From NCBI RefSeq assembly GCF_014635685.1, contig NZ_BMDH01000001.1, positions 496,001 to 560,000 of the forward strand: a stretch of 64,000 nt of DNA. The letters run 5' to 3'. The first letter of the stretch is position 1. Every line of letters begins with the position of its first letter. Below are positions 44,080-54,383 of the stretch, piece by piece. Origin of the DNA: Galliscardovia ingluviei. Lineage in GTDB: Bacteria; Actinomycetota; Actinomycetes; Actinomycetales; Bifidobacteriaceae. The translations under genes were made by a program, and so were the position numbers. Under the pieces are notes generated by a model. That model did not search any database. It saw only the letters and a list, made by a program, of their open reading frames with translations, and had not been told where the DNA came from.

Positions 44080-45597
44080 CTATAGTGTAAACGCAGCGCG
44101 ACGTACTACGTCTTGCATTTGAGCAATATCGATAACCTCAGTGAATCGTTCGTGGGCATGTTCGAGGCCGCGAAGCGCTGCAGGTGCTTGAGTGCCAGTT
44201 TGCTGACTTAATACATCCATGCATGCAAAGTCACTGCCAGTATGGTCGAAACCGAGTGCTTGATTGACTACACGAGGGAATTTATAAGGGCTTGCCGTAG
44301 CAAGTAGAATACGCGCTGCAACATTCTCGCGCTGCGGCATGCGCTGTAAGACAGTGTAACCACACGCGGTGTGTGGATCAATAACTTCTCCTGTACTTGC
44401 AAAACATGATGCAATTGCCTCGTTAACTTCGTCTTCATTAGCCCAATCAGCGCTAAATATTGTTTGTATGCGTTTAAGCATATCCTCAGGAATCTGATAG
44501 GTGCCATCTTGGCTCAAGGACTCCATGAGTTTAGCAACTAATGCTTCATCCTTATTTGAGAAGTAGTAGAGCATACGCTCTAGATTGGAAGAGATAAGAA
44601 TATCCATAGAAGGAGAAGTAGTCTGATAGAACGGACGATTGCGATCGTATACACCAGTGTTCAGAAAATCAACAAGCACATTGTTTTTATCCGAGGCAAC
44701 TGTGAGATGCGCTACAGGAAGCCCAAGTAGTTTCGCATAATATCCGGCTAAAATATTGCCAAAATTACCAGTTGGCACGACAAACTCTACCGGATCGCCA
44801 AGAGTAATAGCCCCACGCTGCACAAGTTGGGCATATGCAGCAAAGTAATACACTACCTGTGGCACCAAACGACCGACATTGATGGAATTAGCTGAGGAAA
44901 GTGCGACATGAGCATCATCCTGTAGTGTGTTAGCAAACTCATGATCTGCAAAAATGCGTTTAACAGCGCTCTGGGCATCATCAAAATTGCCACGTACAGC
45001 ATACACGTGAACATTATTGCCCTGCTGTGTGGTCATTTGAAGTTGTTGAATTTGACTTACTTTGCCTTCAGGATAAAAGACCGTAATACCAGTGCCCGGC
45101 GCGTCTGCGAAACCTGCAAGAGCAGCTTTTCCAGTATCTCCCGATGTGGCTGTCAGAATCATAATACGTTCTTCGGTGTGTGCAGTCTGTTCAGGAACAT
45201 CTGGTGTGTTTGCAGTGCGAGCCATGAAGCGAGGCAAAATTTGCAATGCAACATCTTTGAAAGCACTGGTAGGACCATGGAAAAGTTCAAGAATCCAGTC
45301 GTCTCCTAAAGGCTTTAATGGGGTAATGTGTGTATCATCCCACTGATCCCCGTACGCTTGCTCAATGCACTCACGTAATTCATGCTCAGAGAAATCTGGT
45401 AGCAGTGCTTTGAGAACACTATAGGCAATATCTTGATATGAGCTTTGCATTAGACCAGCAATATCGATATGAGGACCATTGGCGGTGCCCAAATCATCAT
45501 TGACAAAGAGCCCGCCATCATAGGCAATTCCTGTGCGAATTGCTTGTTTTGCTGTTACCATCTGGTCATTAGAGCGTGTGCTATGGAAAGTATTCAC
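44080..45597 (-). CDS. thrC: Threonine synthase
   Basis: 505 residues from GTG at 45597 (MNTFHSTRSNDQMVTAKQAI), behind AAGGGAG. The longer frame (38 more codons) has no site. PLP enzyme landmarks of the long ThrC class are RTGIAYDGGLFV, LFHGPTSAFKDVALQ with the PLP Lys, TATSGDTGKAALAGF, and VPTGNFGNILAGYYAK. It converts O-phosphohomoserine to threonine. It is divergent from glyA across 191 bp, a combination that links threonine and glycine/serine metabolism. Confidence 0.95.
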   Translation of the reverse strand: MNTFHSTRSNDQMVTAKQAIRTGIAYDGGLFVNDDLGTANGPHIDIAGLMQSSYQDIAYSVLKALLPDFSEHELRECIEQAYGDQWDDTHITPLKPLGDDWILELFHGPTSAFKDVALQILPRFMARTANTPDVPEQTAHTEERIMILTATSGDTGKAALAGFADAPGTGITVFYPEGKVSQIQQLQMTTQQGNNVHVYAVRGNFDDAQSAVKRIFADHEFANTLQDDAHVALSSANSINVGRLVPQVVYYFAAYAQLVQRGAITLGDPVEFVVPTGNFGNILAGYYAKLLGLPVAHLTVASDKNNVLVDFLNTGVYDRNRPFYQTTSPSMDILISSNLERMLYYFSNKDEALVAKLMESLSQDGTYQIPEDMLKRIQTIFSADWANEDEVNEAIASCFASTGEVIDPHTACGYTVLQRMPQRENVAARILLATASPYKFPRVVNQALGFDHTGSDFACMDVLSQQTGTQAPAALRGLEHAHERFTEVIDIAQMQDVVRRAAFTL

Positions 45598-45788
45598 GTG
45601 TTCTCCCTTACTGCGGCGCTTGAATACACAAGTGCATATGCCATTGCCCATAGTGTACAAAAAAATCACGTCCAACACAGCAGCATTGCACATCGTGGAC
45701 GCTTTACTCATTCGACAGCTTTATTTCGTATAATTGCCATGTGCCATACAAATGTGCACATGCAACTGCGCATGAAGAAAGGACTGGT

Positions 45789-47096
45789 ATGACAGCCTCA
45801 TCGTTAGCTCAAAGCCCACAAGATCTTTTTAATGCACCAATTGCTCAAGCAGACCCTGAAATAGCCGCGTTACTTAACGCGGAACTTGACCGTCAGCGTG
45901 ATGGTCTAGAAATGATTGCTTCAGAAAACTTTGTTCCACGTGCCGTATTGCAAGCTCAAGGCTCAGTACTAACGAATAAGTATGCAGAAGGCTACCCAGG
46001 AAAGCGCTACTATGGTGGTTGCGAGCAGGTAGATCAGGTCGAACAACTAGCTATCGATCGTGCAAAACGCTTATTTGGTGCTGAATACGCCAATGTGCAG
46101 CCTCATTCTGGTGCTCAAGCTAATGCTGCTGTATATCAGGCACTAATTAAGCCAGGAGATACCGTGCTTGGTTTAGCCCTCGACCATGGTGGTCATTTAA
46201 CCCACGGTATGAAAATTAATTTTTCTGGTAAGTTCTACAATGCGCAGAGCTATGGCGTTGATCCGCAAACATATCGCATTGAGCCAGAAATTATTCGCCA
46301 GCGCGCATTAGAAATACATCCGCAGTTGATAATCGGCGGATGGAGTGCATACCCTCGCGTAGAAGATTTTGCTGCCATGAAAGAGATTGCTGATGAAGTA
46401 GGCGCAAAATTCTGGGTGGATATGGCTCATTTCTCGGGTTTGGTAGCTACAGGGCTTCACCCAAGTCCAGTGCCATTTGCTGATGTTGTTTCTTCGACAG
46501 CACATAAGACTTTAGGTGGACCACGTTCAGGATTTATTCTTGCCAAAGAAGAGTACGGCAAAAAGATTAACTCCGCAGTATTCCCTGGTCAGCAAGGTGG
46601 ACCATTAATGCATGTTATTGCAGGAAAGGCAGTGAGTTTTGCTCTTGCTGGCACAGATGCTTTCCGCAATCGTATGCAGCGCACGCTTGATGGAGCGCAG
46701 ATTTTGGCACAGCGTCTAATGGCTGATGATGTCAAAGCCAATGGCATCAGTGTCCTAACCGGTGGCACTGATGTGCATTTAGTAATGGTAGATTTGCGCA
46801 ATAGTGCTATGGATGGTAAGCAAGGGGAAGATTTACTTGCCAGTATCGGTATTACTATCAACCGTAATACGGTGCCATTTGATCCTCGACCGGCGTCTGT
46901 AGCATCAGGACTTCGTATTGGTACTGCGGCACTTGCCACTCGTGGGTTTGATCTTGATCAGTATGAAGAAGTTGCCGATATTATTGGTACGGCACTTGCT
47001 CAGGGCACGAGTGCTGATGTCGATAGTCTGCGAGCACGAGTAAACCGACTTGTGGCGGAATTCCCATTGTATCCGCAACTTGATCAGATTCATTAA
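45789..47096 (+). CDS. glyA: Serine hydroxymethyltransferase
   Basis: 435 residues from ATG 45789 ([14 protein letters not shown]), with AAAGGA upstream. The frame opens 16 codons earlier. Motifs are [43 protein letters not shown], the PLP Lys in [14 protein letters not shown], and [16 protein letters not shown]. It interconverts serine and glycine, loading tetrahydrofolate with C1. TATAAT at 45729-45734 may be its -10 box. No glycine riboswitch is seen. A strong terminator follows. Confidence 0.97.
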   Translation: MTASSLAQSPQDLFNAPIAQADPEIAALLNAELDRQRDGLEMIASENFVPRAVLQAQGSVLTNKYAEGYPGKRYYGGCEQVDQVEQLAIDRAKRLFGAEYANVQPHSGAQANAAVYQALIKPGDTVLGLALDHGGHLTHGMKINFSGKFYNAQSYGVDPQTYRIEPEIIRQRALEIHPQLIIGGWSAYPRVEDFAAMKEIADEVGAKFWVDMAHFSGLVATGLHPSPVPFADVVSSTAHKTLGGPRSGFILAKEEYGKKINSAVFPGQQGGPLMHVIAGKAVSFALAGTDAFRNRMQRTLDGAQILAQRLMADDVKANGISVLTGGTDVHLVMVDLRNSAMDGKQGEDLLASIGITINRNTVPFDPRPASVASGLRIGTAALATRGFDLDQYEEVADIIGTALAQGTSADVDSLRARVNRLVAEFPLYPQLDQIH

Positions 47097-47105
47097 ATGA
47101 GGTAT

Positions 47106-47143
47106 TTCTGGGGTAAGAGCCATTACTTACCCCAGAATTTTTT
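47106..47143 (+). terminator. Rho-independent terminator of glyA
   Basis: TTCTGGGGTAAG pairs with CTTACCCCAGAA (12 bp, 8-base loop), followed by six T. It lies 9 bp after the glyA stop. Confidence 0.95.
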
Positions 47144-47187
47144 AATACATTTGTTTGTTTTACGCGCTATGCGGTAAAGTGTGCACT

Positions 47188-48573
47188 ATGAATGAGCAGA
47201 ACGATCAGAGTCAGCTTGCTGAAGAAGCATATGAAGTTGTAGTAGATGGTGAAACTTCAGTAATTCTTGAAGCCCAACCTGCACAACAGACTACAGATAC
47301 CGTATTTGCACAAGTGTGTGCGCAAGCGGACCGTGCTGCTGACGCGCAGCGAGCATTATCGTGTGCTAATAGCGGTCAGAAGAATGCACTACTGCTGGCT
47401 ATTGCTGATGCGCTTGTAGAGCATGCTTCGGAGATTGAACAGGCTAATGCTATCGATTACAGCAATGCACAAGCAGAAGGCATGGATGCGGGTAAACTCG
47501 ACAGGCTACTGTTCACTGTTGATCGTATTCAAACTACAGCACAAGGGGTACGTGATGTTGCAGCCCTTGCTGACCCGGTAGGCGAGGTGATTCGCGGCAA
47601 TACTATGCCTAATGGCATGAGGCTCAACCAGGTGCGTGTGCCTCTTGGTGTAGTAGGAATGATTTATGAAGCGCGTCCGAATGTCACCATTGATGTAGCG
47701 GCATTATGTTTGAAATCTGGTAATGCAGTAATATTGCGTGGTGGTCATGCTGCCGAGCATACCAACCAAGCAATTTTAGCTGTGATTGCAGAGGTTATGG
47801 CTGAGCAGGGCTTCGATGCTTCTCTCGTGTCCAGTGTCGATCAGTTTGGTCGTGCAGGCGCACAAGCAATGATGCGGGCCAGGGGACATATTGATGTGCT
47901 CGTACCACGTGGTGGCGCAGGATTGATTCGAGAAGTTGTTGATCATTCTCTAGTACCAGTGATTGAAACAGGTTCTGGAAATGTGCACATTTATATTGAT
48001 GAATCAGCAGATCCAGACAAAGTTGTTCCGATTATTGTTAATGCAAAAACTCAGCGTGTTGGAGTGTGCAATGCTGCTGAAAAACTACTGATACACCATA
48101 CTGTTGCAGAGAGCTTGTTACCTGATATTGCATACGCATTAACTGCTCATGGAGTGCGTATTCATGCAGATGAGGCCTCGCTGAATATTATTACATCAGT
48201 TGGTATTGATGGGCTTGATATTGTGCCTGCGACAGAGGATGATTGGATGACGGAATACCTCGATTATGAAATTGGTATTCGTATTGTCCAGTCTATGCCA
48301 GAAGCGATTGCACATATTAACCGATACTCTACAGGGCATACGGAAGCTATTATTAGCGAAGACTACACAAGAATTGAAGTTTTCACGCACTTAGTGGATT
48401 CCGCGGTAGTAATGGTGAATGCCTCAACGCGCTTCACCGATGGCTCTATGTTTGGTCTTGGCGCGGAACTCGGTATTTCCACCCAAAAAATGCATGCTCG
48501 TGGTCCAATGGGATTAGCTGAGCTTACCTGTACTAAGTGGATTGCCTATGGAACAGGACAGGTGCGTGAATAA
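47188..48573 (+). CDS. proA: Gamma-glutamyl phosphate reductase
   Basis: 461 residues from ATG 47188. It makes glutamate-5-semialdehyde, the second step of proline synthesis. The aldehyde dehydrogenase-fold landmarks are [41 protein letters not shown], and the catalytic Cys in [14 protein letters not shown]. About 40 acidic N-terminal residues exceed the usual 415-430. No Shine-Dalgarno is seen. TTGTTT, 18 bases, TAAAGT (47151-47180) places the transcription start at or next to the ATG, so the mRNA may be leaderless. It overlaps the next gene by one base. Confidence 0.94.
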   Translation: MNEQNDQSQLAEEAYEVVVDGETSVILEAQPAQQTTDTVFAQVCAQADRAADAQRALSCANSGQKNALLLAIADALVEHASEIEQANAIDYSNAQAEGMDAGKLDRLLFTVDRIQTTAQGVRDVAALADPVGEVIRGNTMPNGMRLNQVRVPLGVVGMIYEARPNVTIDVAALCLKSGNAVILRGGHAAEHTNQAILAVIAEVMAEQGFDASLVSSVDQFGRAGAQAMMRARGHIDVLVPRGGAGLIREVVDHSLVPVIETGSGNVHIYIDESADPDKVVPIIVNAKTQRVGVCNAAEKLLIHHTVAESLLPDIAYALTAHGVRIHADEASLNIITSVGIDGLDIVPATEDDWMTEYLDYEIGIRIVQSMPEAIAHINRYSTGHTEAIISEDYTRIEVFTHLVDSAVVMVNASTRFTDGSMFGLGAELGISTQKMHARGPMGLAELTCTKWIAYGTGQVRE

Positions 48574-49163
48574 TGAGTACTCGACCCAGTTCTAATAAGG
48601 AGCACGATAATCAGACAGCATCAGACAATAATGCTTCAAAAGTGTTACCTGATGATCAAAGCGATTTTAATCCTCAAGAGGTTGCTCGTCTTGCCATGGA
48701 TCGTGTAGAGCAGAGCGACGACACTATGGTATGGCTGCGTTTGGCAGCTGAACGGCTAAGTCTCGTGCGCTATGTCTTTTTAGTGCAGATTGAAGATGGT
48801 ATTGCAAGCGCAGAGCAGCAGTCGGCACTAGAATATGCGGATGCTGTGCTGATTGGGTGGCCGAGTAAGGATGACGACGACGCTGTTCAGATTGATAGTG
48901 AGATGGCTAAAGATGTTGCTCGACATATGCGGTTAGGTGAGGAATATATTGACCGTTTCAGACAAGCTGAGCGGGCAAGGCATATTGACGAGATGACAGC
49001 AGCTTTGATTCGAGTGTCTGAACAAGTTGCTGAGATTCGTAAAATTTATCAGCCAACATTCCCGTTACCAACTTTTGCTGAAATTCGTCGCGTTATACAG
49101 GATGAGTGGGATGAGGCCATGGGCAAAATTGATGTCGATGCATCCGAATCTCAGGAATCCTAA
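48573..49163 (+). CDS. Conserved hypothetical protein between proA and nadD
   Basis: 196 residues, acidic, soluble, predicted helical, with a polar disordered start (1-35). I do not recognise a domain. The TAATG junction with proA and the 32-bp gap to nadD suggest one transcript. A protein of this size lies at the same place in bifidobacterial genomes as I recall, but no function is known to me. Confidence 0.75.
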   Translation: MSTRPSSNKEHDNQTASDNNASKVLPDDQSDFNPQEVARLAMDRVEQSDDTMVWLRLAAERLSLVRYVFLVQIEDGIASAEQQSALEYADAVLIGWPSKDDDDAVQIDSEMAKDVARHMRLGEEYIDRFRQAERARHIDEMTAALIRVSEQVAEIRKIYQPTFPLPTFAEIRRVIQDEWDEAMGKIDVDASESQES

Positions 49164-49195
49164 GCGTAAAAAGCGGGTAAAGCAGGTAGTAATAC

Positions 49196-49933
49196 ATGAT
49201 TCACAGTGCAGTATGCCGAACAGTGGTACGTGACGCCATGCCGGAGACCAGCGTGATAGCTCCAGTGCGTACGATGAGTGATTTGGCCAATGGTCGCGCA
49301 TCAGTAAGTAGGCAACGCATTAGCCCGACAAAGTCTCGACGTGCGAGAATTGGTATTATGGGTGGCACTTTTGATCCTATTCATAATGGGCACTTAGTTG
49401 CTGCTTCTGAGGTTGCATGGGTATACAACCTTGATGAGGTGATTTTCGTTCCAACTGGACGTCCAGTCTTTAAAATGGATAGGAATGTTACTAATGCGGA
49501 AGATCGCTATTTAATGACGGTTATCGCTACCGCCGCTAATCCACGTTTTACCGTATCAAGAGTAGATATTGAGCGTCCAGGTGTTACGTACACCATTGAC
49601 ACCCTGCGCGATATTCGTGCGTTAAGACCGGATGCGGAATTATTCTTCATCACTGGTGCTGATGCTGTTGCCGAAATTATGCGCTGGAAAGATGCCGATG
49701 CTATGTGGCAATTAGCACATTTTGTTGCAGTAACTCGTCCTGGATATTCGCCGAATATCGAAGAGCAGCATATTCCGCAACGTGCGGTTGATGTGCTTGA
49801 AATTCCAGCATTGGCTATTTCTTCCACTGATGTGAGGCGGAGAAGTGCTCATGGTGAGCCGGTGTGGTATTTGGTGCCTGATGGTGTAGTGCAGTATATT
49901 ACTAAGCACGGTTTGTACAAGGAAACACACTAG
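49196..49933 (+). CDS. nadD: Nicotinate-nucleotide adenylyltransferase
   Basis: 245 residues. It makes nicotinate adenine dinucleotide in NAD synthesis. The nucleotidyltransferase motif is [19 protein letters not shown], followed by [27 protein letters not shown], and the C-terminal [14 protein letters not shown]. The enzyme core starts near residue 48, so the first 45 residues are an extra tail. Start codons at 49238 and 49274 are also possible; none has a strong ribosome site. With nadK at 38.8 kb, the window holds two NAD(P) steps. Confidence 0.93.
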   Translation: MIHSAVCRTVVRDAMPETSVIAPVRTMSDLANGRASVSRQRISPTKSRRARIGIMGGTFDPIHNGHLVAASEVAWVYNLDEVIFVPTGRPVFKMDRNVTNAEDRYLMTVIATAANPRFTVSRVDIERPGVTYTIDTLRDIRALRPDAELFFITGADAVAEIMRWKDADAMWQLAHFVAVTRPGYSPNIEEQHIPQRAVDVLEIPALAISSTDVRRRSAHGEPVWYLVPDGVVQYITKHGLYKETH

Positions 49934-50074
49934 AGTTTTGTGCGTGAATGCATGAGGGTGTATGCATTATACGTATCAACGAGTGCTGTATAAGAATACA
50001 CGAGTTGCTCATTCAGTCTGGCTGAACGACTAGACTGGATACTGTATTCAAATCTGCATGAGTTTGGAGATACA

Positions 50075-51088
50075 GTGAGCGTAATCCTTGAGGGTAAGCC
50101 CGACAAGAATCTCATTCTGGTAACCGGCCGAGCGCATCCAAAATTAGCTACGGATGTAGCTAATCAGCTTGGTATCGATGTTCTTGAAACTACAGCATAT
50201 GACTTTGCGAATGGTGAAATGTATGTACGTTACACCGAATCAGTTCGTGGTGCTGATGTTTTTGTGTTGCAAAGTCACGCTGGATCAGTGAACAAAGCTA
50301 TTATGGAACAGCTGATTATGATTGACGCATTAAAGCGTGCGTCAGCGCGTTCTATTACCGCGGTTTGCCCAGTATTGGGGTATTCTCGACAAGATAAAAA
50401 ACATCGTGGTCGTGAACCGATTTCTTGCCGTTTGGTTTTTGATTTGTTGGCAACCGCAGGCGCAGACCGCATCATGAGTGTGGATTTGCACGCTTCTCAA
50501 TCTCAGGGCTTCTTTAACGGTCCTGTTGATCATCTTATTGCTATGCCCGTGTTAGTTGATTATGTTCGTGACCGTTTAGATTTGGACAACATTGCTGTTG
50601 TCTCTCCAGATGCTGGACGTATTCGTGTCGCAGAGCAGTGGGCACAGCGATTAGGCGGCGGTCCTTTGGCTTTTGTTCATAAAACCCGTGATATTACCAG
50701 ACCAAACCAAGCTGTTGCTAATCGCGTGGTTGGCGACGTTCGTGGTAAGGATTGTGTGCTAGTAGATGATCTTATTGATACTGCTGGCACTATTGCCGGT
50801 GCATGCAAAGTACTGCAAGAGGCTGGTGCAAAGTCTATTACTGTTGCAGCAACGCATGGCGTACTTTCTGGTCCTGCGATTGAGCGTTTGCGTAACTGTG
50901 GTGCTCGTGAAGTTGTGCTTACTGATACTGTTCCTATCGCTCCAGAAAAGCGTTGGGATGGCTTAACAGTACTGTCTATTGCGCCATTATTGGCCAGTGC
51001 CATTAAAGCAGTGTTTACAGATGGCTCAGTGGCTGAACTCTTTGATACCTATCCTACGCATCATGGGCAAGGCTTCCTGTTTGCATAG
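50075..51088 (+). CDS. prs: Ribose-phosphate pyrophosphokinase
   Basis: 337 residues from GTG 50075 with GGAG seven bases upstream. PRPP synthase landmarks are ANGEMYVRYTESVRGADVFVLQS, YSRQDKKHRGREPIS (ATP and regulatory site), VDLHASQSQGFF, and the PRPP-binding CVLVDDLIDTAGTIAGA. It supplies PRPP for nucleotide, histidine, tryptophan and NAD synthesis. A terminator follows after 41 bp. Confidence 0.97.
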   Translation: MSVILEGKPDKNLILVTGRAHPKLATDVANQLGIDVLETTAYDFANGEMYVRYTESVRGADVFVLQSHAGSVNKAIMEQLIMIDALKRASARSITAVCPVLGYSRQDKKHRGREPISCRLVFDLLATAGADRIMSVDLHASQSQGFFNGPVDHLIAMPVLVDYVRDRLDLDNIAVVSPDAGRIRVAEQWAQRLGGGPLAFVHKTRDITRPNQAVANRVVGDVRGKDCVLVDDLIDTAGTIAGACKVLQEAGAKSITVAATHGVLSGPAIERLRNCGAREVVLTDTVPIAPEKRWDGLTVLSIAPLLASAIKAVFTDGSVAELFDTYPTHHGQGFLFA

Positions 51089-51129
51089 ATAAAGGTCAGT
51101 TCTGGAAATTCGTTTTTTCGACATGCCGT

Positions 51130-51170
51130 AAAGCCCTTGGAATTATTGATGTTTCAAGGGCTTTTGTGTT
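51130..51170 (+). terminator. Rho-independent terminator of prs
   Basis: AAAGCCCTTG (51130-51139) pairs with CAAGGGCTTT (51155-51164), followed by TGTGTTTT. The loop is 15 bases. Confidence 0.75.
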
Positions 51171-51228
51171 TTCGATTGGAAATTTTGCTCAAGTTGTGAC
51201 ATAATAACCCAGGCGCATGAAGCGCCGA

Positions 51229-51299
51229 TCTCCCATGGTGTAATGGCAGCACACGGGCCTTTGGAACCCTTAGTCTTGGTTCGAATCCAGGTGGGAGAG
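51229..51299 (+). tRNA. tRNA-Gln (anticodon TTG)
   Basis: The acceptor TCTCCCA pairs with TGGGAGA. The D-arm is GTG/CAC, and the T-arm CTTGG-TTCGAAT-CCAGG is perfect. The anticodon loop reads CTTTGGA with U33 and anticodon TTG. The anticodon stem CGGGC/ACCCT pairs only in its three middle positions; both end pairs are mismatched (C-T and C-A). CCA is not encoded. A terminator follows at once. Confidence 0.85.
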
Positions 51300-51303
51300 C
51301 AAG

Positions 51304-51325
51304 AGCCCCGAGATGGGGCTTTTTT
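51304..51325 (+). terminator. Rho-independent terminator of tRNA-Gln
   Basis: AGCCCC pairs with GGGGCT around GAGAT, followed by six T. It lies five bases after the tRNA. Confidence 0.92.
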
Positions 51326-51484
51326 GTTATGTTTAATGTCTTGAATTAGGCATTAGTAGTCTAATTGTGTTTATCTTGGCTACGCTAAGATGTGCACAGA
51401 GTATTCGAGTATTGTCTACTTGCTATAGTCATCCATAGAACATACAGGTGTGTCAGCTCGTTGCTGCAATGGAAAGGTAAAGCC

Positions 51485-52846
51485 ATGAGTGTAGGTGCTG
51501 CAATAATTCTTGCTGCTGGAGAAGGTACTCGAATGAAGTCTGCCGACCCGAAAGTACTTCATCAGTTAGCTGGTCAAACCTTTTTAGAGCGAGTTATCCG
51601 AGCAGTGCAAGGCGTAGATTGTCAGACAATATCTGTAGTAGTGCGATACCAGGCTGAGTGCGTGGGTGCAGAAGCGCAACGTGTTGACCAACATGTGGTA
51701 TTAGTTGAGCAGGATGATATTCCAGGAACTGGTCGTGCAGTGCAATGCGCATTAGCCGAGCTTGACCGCTTGCAAAAACTTGAGGGGCGTATACTTATTG
51801 CGGCAAGCGATATGCCGTTATTAGATAGTGCGACATTGCAAGCATTGTTGGACGATCACGAGCAATCTCATAATGCGGCAACAGTGCTTACCTGTATGCT
51901 TGAAGATCCAACAGGTTATGGTCGTATTATTCGTGATAGTGATGGTCACGTACTGCGTATTGTAGAGCAAAAAGATGCTAATTCTTCTGAGCTTGCTGTA
52001 CGTGAGGTTAATACATCCGTATACGTATTTGAAGCACATGTGCTGCAGCAGGCAGTAGCTTCGCTTGACGATGATAATGCACAGGGTGAGTTTTACCTAA
52101 CGGATGCGTTAGAGCATGCTAAAGCATATGGCAATGTTGGTGCATTCACCGCTCCAGATGCATTAGCGGTTCAAGGTGTAAATGACCGAGTACAGTTAGC
52201 CCATCTCGCCAAAGCACACAATATGCGCGTATGCGAGTATTGGATGCGTCAGGGTGTTACTATTCTTGATCCTGAAACAACATGGATTGAAGATGATGTC
52301 AAACTTGAGCATGACGTCACCATTCTCCCAGGAAGTTTCTTACAAGGGCATACTACTGTCGCTCATCATGCGATAGTTGGTCCTTACACGACATTGATTG
52401 ATGCCACTGTTGGTGCCGAGGCACATGTTGAGCGATCTCGTGTTCAGGAGACGCAGCTAGGGGAGCGTGCCAATATTGGTCCATGGACCTATTTGCGACC
52501 GGGCAATGTATTGGCGGCAGATACAAAGGCCGGTGCATTTGTGGAAATGAAGAAAGCGCATATTGATCAAGGCACGAAAGTTCCACATCTCAGCTATATT
52601 GGTGACGCACATTTGGGTGAACACACTAATATCGGTGGTGGATCTATTACAGCAAATTATGACGGTGTACGCAAGCATCATACAGAAATCGGTGCTGGTG
52701 TTCATTTGGGTGCTGGAACCATGATGGTGGCTCCTGTCACTATCGGAAATCGTGTAACTGGTGGTGCTGGAGCAGTTATTCGCCATGATGTAGCTGATGG
52801 AGCGACAGTATATTCGGAAAACACACAACATGAGGTACAAAAATGA
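51485..52846 (+). CDS. glmU: Bifunctional GlmU (GlcN-1-P acetyltransferase / GlcNAc-1-P uridyltransferase)
   Basis: 453 residues from ATG 51485 (MSVGAAIILAAGEGTRMKS) with AAGG upstream; the 31-codon upstream extension is rejected. The N-terminal pyrophosphorylase has AAGEGTRMKSADPKVLH, then the DMPLL metal site. The C-terminal left-handed beta helix has LRPGNVL, VEMKKAHIDQGTKVPHLSYIGDAHLGEHTNIGGGSITANYDG. It makes UDP-GlcNAc, feeding the mur pathway at the window start. Its TGA overlaps the rsfS ATG by four bases. Confidence 0.96.
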   Translation: MSVGAAIILAAGEGTRMKSADPKVLHQLAGQTFLERVIRAVQGVDCQTISVVVRYQAECVGAEAQRVDQHVVLVEQDDIPGTGRAVQCALAELDRLQKLEGRILIAASDMPLLDSATLQALLDDHEQSHNAATVLTCMLEDPTGYGRIIRDSDGHVLRIVEQKDANSSELAVREVNTSVYVFEAHVLQQAVASLDDDNAQGEFYLTDALEHAKAYGNVGAFTAPDALAVQGVNDRVQLAHLAKAHNMRVCEYWMRQGVTILDPETTWIEDDVKLEHDVTILPGSFLQGHTTVAHHAIVGPYTTLIDATVGAEAHVERSRVQETQLGERANIGPWTYLRPGNVLAADTKAGAFVEMKKAHIDQGTKVPHLSYIGDAHLGEHTNIGGGSITANYDGVRKHHTEIGAGVHLGAGTMMVAPVTIGNRVTGGAGAVIRHDVADGATVYSENTQHEVQK

Positions 52847-53208
52847 GTGCATTCGCACATTCCATTGAGTTAGTTCAAGCTGTTGCTGCTGCAGCAGATG
52901 AAGTAAAAGCGCATGATACCGTAGCTATTGATGTAAGCGAACCGTTGGGTATTACTGACGCTTTTGTGATTACTGCGGGTTCTTCAGATCGACAAGTAAT
53001 TGCGATTGCTGATGAAATTGAGAAAAAGCTTGCTGTGGAATATTCGACTAAGCCACGTTCACGTGAAGGTAACGCGGAAGGTATGTGGATTCTGTTGGAT
53101 TACGGTGACATCGTCGTTCATGTTATGCATGATGATGCGCGGGCATTCTATGATATTGAGCGGCTGTGGCGTGATTGCCCTCAGATTGATACAGGGATTA
53201 CAAATTAA
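52843..53208 (+). CDS. rsfS: Ribosomal silencing factor RsfS (Iojap)
   Basis: 121 residues. Family landmarks are ITDAFVITAGSSDRQVIAIADEIEKKL, the conserved WILLDYGDIVVHVMHDDARAFYDIERLW. RsfS binds L14 and blocks subunit joining in starvation. The ATGA overlap with glmU implies coupled translation. Confidence 0.95.
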   Translation: MSAFAHSIELVQAVAAAADEVKAHDTVAIDVSEPLGITDAFVITAGSSDRQVIAIADEIEKKLAVEYSTKPRSREGNAEGMWILLDYGDIVVHVMHDDARAFYDIERLWRDCPQIDTGITN

Positions 53209-53327
53209 ACACACACGTAATACCCTTGTGAAAGCTTCACCTAAAGCGATAAAAGTTCAGGACTTCTTAAGCATTCTGGTCTACTCTATATCTAGTACGG
53301 TCGGGTACGTTGATTTGAGAGGGCTTA

Positions 53328-54368
53328 ATGTTTAAGAAGTTCTTTAAAGATGTGTCGTTTGTGCCAATTATTGCAGGTGCATTGGCGGCAGTAACTTCTT
53401 TTCTACTTTCTGCTCATATTGGTATTGCGGGTTCAGTAATTGGCGTTGCTATTGGTTCAGTTGTTTCTGCCATTGCATCTCAGGTGTATCAAAATGTGTT
53501 GCGAGAATCAGGTAGGAAACTTCAAGAAAACCTTGATTTTTTACCCAGTTCCAACAGTAGTACAAATTCCCAACAACAGGATTCAGCGGATGCTCTTGAT
53601 CACACTACTGTGATTGATACGCAGCATACACAGGTCATGGATCCTATAGATGAGACTACTGAGTATACATCGCTTCAGCACAGTGGTCAGGCTGCTGGGC
53701 AGGGTAGGGTTGTGCAATCTTCCCGAGTAATTCATACCCCAAGCCGCCGTACTGAATCCGCCCATACAAAGGCCACGGATACTTATTTTGCGCATCAAAA
53801 TAAGCGTACGCAACGAAAAATTATGCTGGTTGCCATTTTGAGTGCCTTACTTGCTGTGGGGGTTACTGCAGGTGTTATATTGGCAGTAACACACGGTGAA
53901 GGTACGGATAATGTAGTACGCACTATCGTTGTCCCTGAAAAGAAACAGCATACGGATCAGGACAGTACCCTTAATAATAGTAATCTGGGAACCGAAACCG
54001 ATAATAATTCAGGTAACGCTGACAATGGTAAGTCGAATGAATCGACAGGGACTACAAACTCTGACCAAACATCTGATAATACAGGATCTTCGACAGGAAC
54101 TACACAAGATTCAGAGCAAAATGCCTCCAACGGTTCTTCAGATACTGGTACCGGCAGTACGAGCGGGAACCATGGGAATAGTTCTGACTCGACATCGACA
54201 TCAGATGGTTCGTCGAATTCAGGGAGTACAGGATCGTCTACAGGTTCCGGTTCAGATTCCAGTAGCACTAATTCAGGTTCTTCTGGAAATACTACGAACC
54301 AGGGGAGTACCTCATCAGGTAGTTCGACTACAAATTCTTCAGGTACGTCTACAAACGGTGCGAAATAG
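53328..54368 (+). CDS. Membrane protein with Ser/Thr/Asn/Gly-rich external tail
   Basis: 346 residues. A first hydrophobic hairpin (about 10-55, with AGALAAVTSFLLSAHIGIAGSVIG) is followed by a polar cytoplasmic loop (about 60-160), and a second span (about 164-190, IMLVAILSALLAVGVTAGVIL). A 140-residue low-complexity tail of Ser, Gly, Thr, Asn and Asp ends the protein. No LPXTG motif or catalytic residues are seen. The tail could pass through the cell wall. GAGAGG precedes the ATG. The family is unknown to me. The tail's tract of short codon repeats may vary in length between strains. Confidence 0.7.
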   Translation: MFKKFFKDVSFVPIIAGALAAVTSFLLSAHIGIAGSVIGVAIGSVVSAIASQVYQNVLRESGRKLQENLDFLPSSNSSTNSQQQDSADALDHTTVIDTQHTQVMDPIDETTEYTSLQHSGQAAGQGRVVQSSRVIHTPSRRTESAHTKATDTYFAHQNKRTQRKIMLVAILSALLAVGVTAGVILAVTHGEGTDNVVRTIVVPEKKQHTDQDSTLNNSNLGTETDNNSGNADNGKSNESTGTTNSDQTSDNTGSSTGTTQDSEQNASNGSSDTGTGSTSGNHGNSSDSTSTSDGSSNSGSTGSSTGSGSDSSSTNSGSSGNTTNQGSTSSGSSTTNSSGTSTNGAK

Positions 54369-54383
54369 TGCATGTTTATTGTT

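Noticed and set aside
45598-45788. Glycine riboswitch upstream of glyA
   Set aside because: No tandem GG-rich aptamer pattern; the region holds divergent thrC/glyA leaders.
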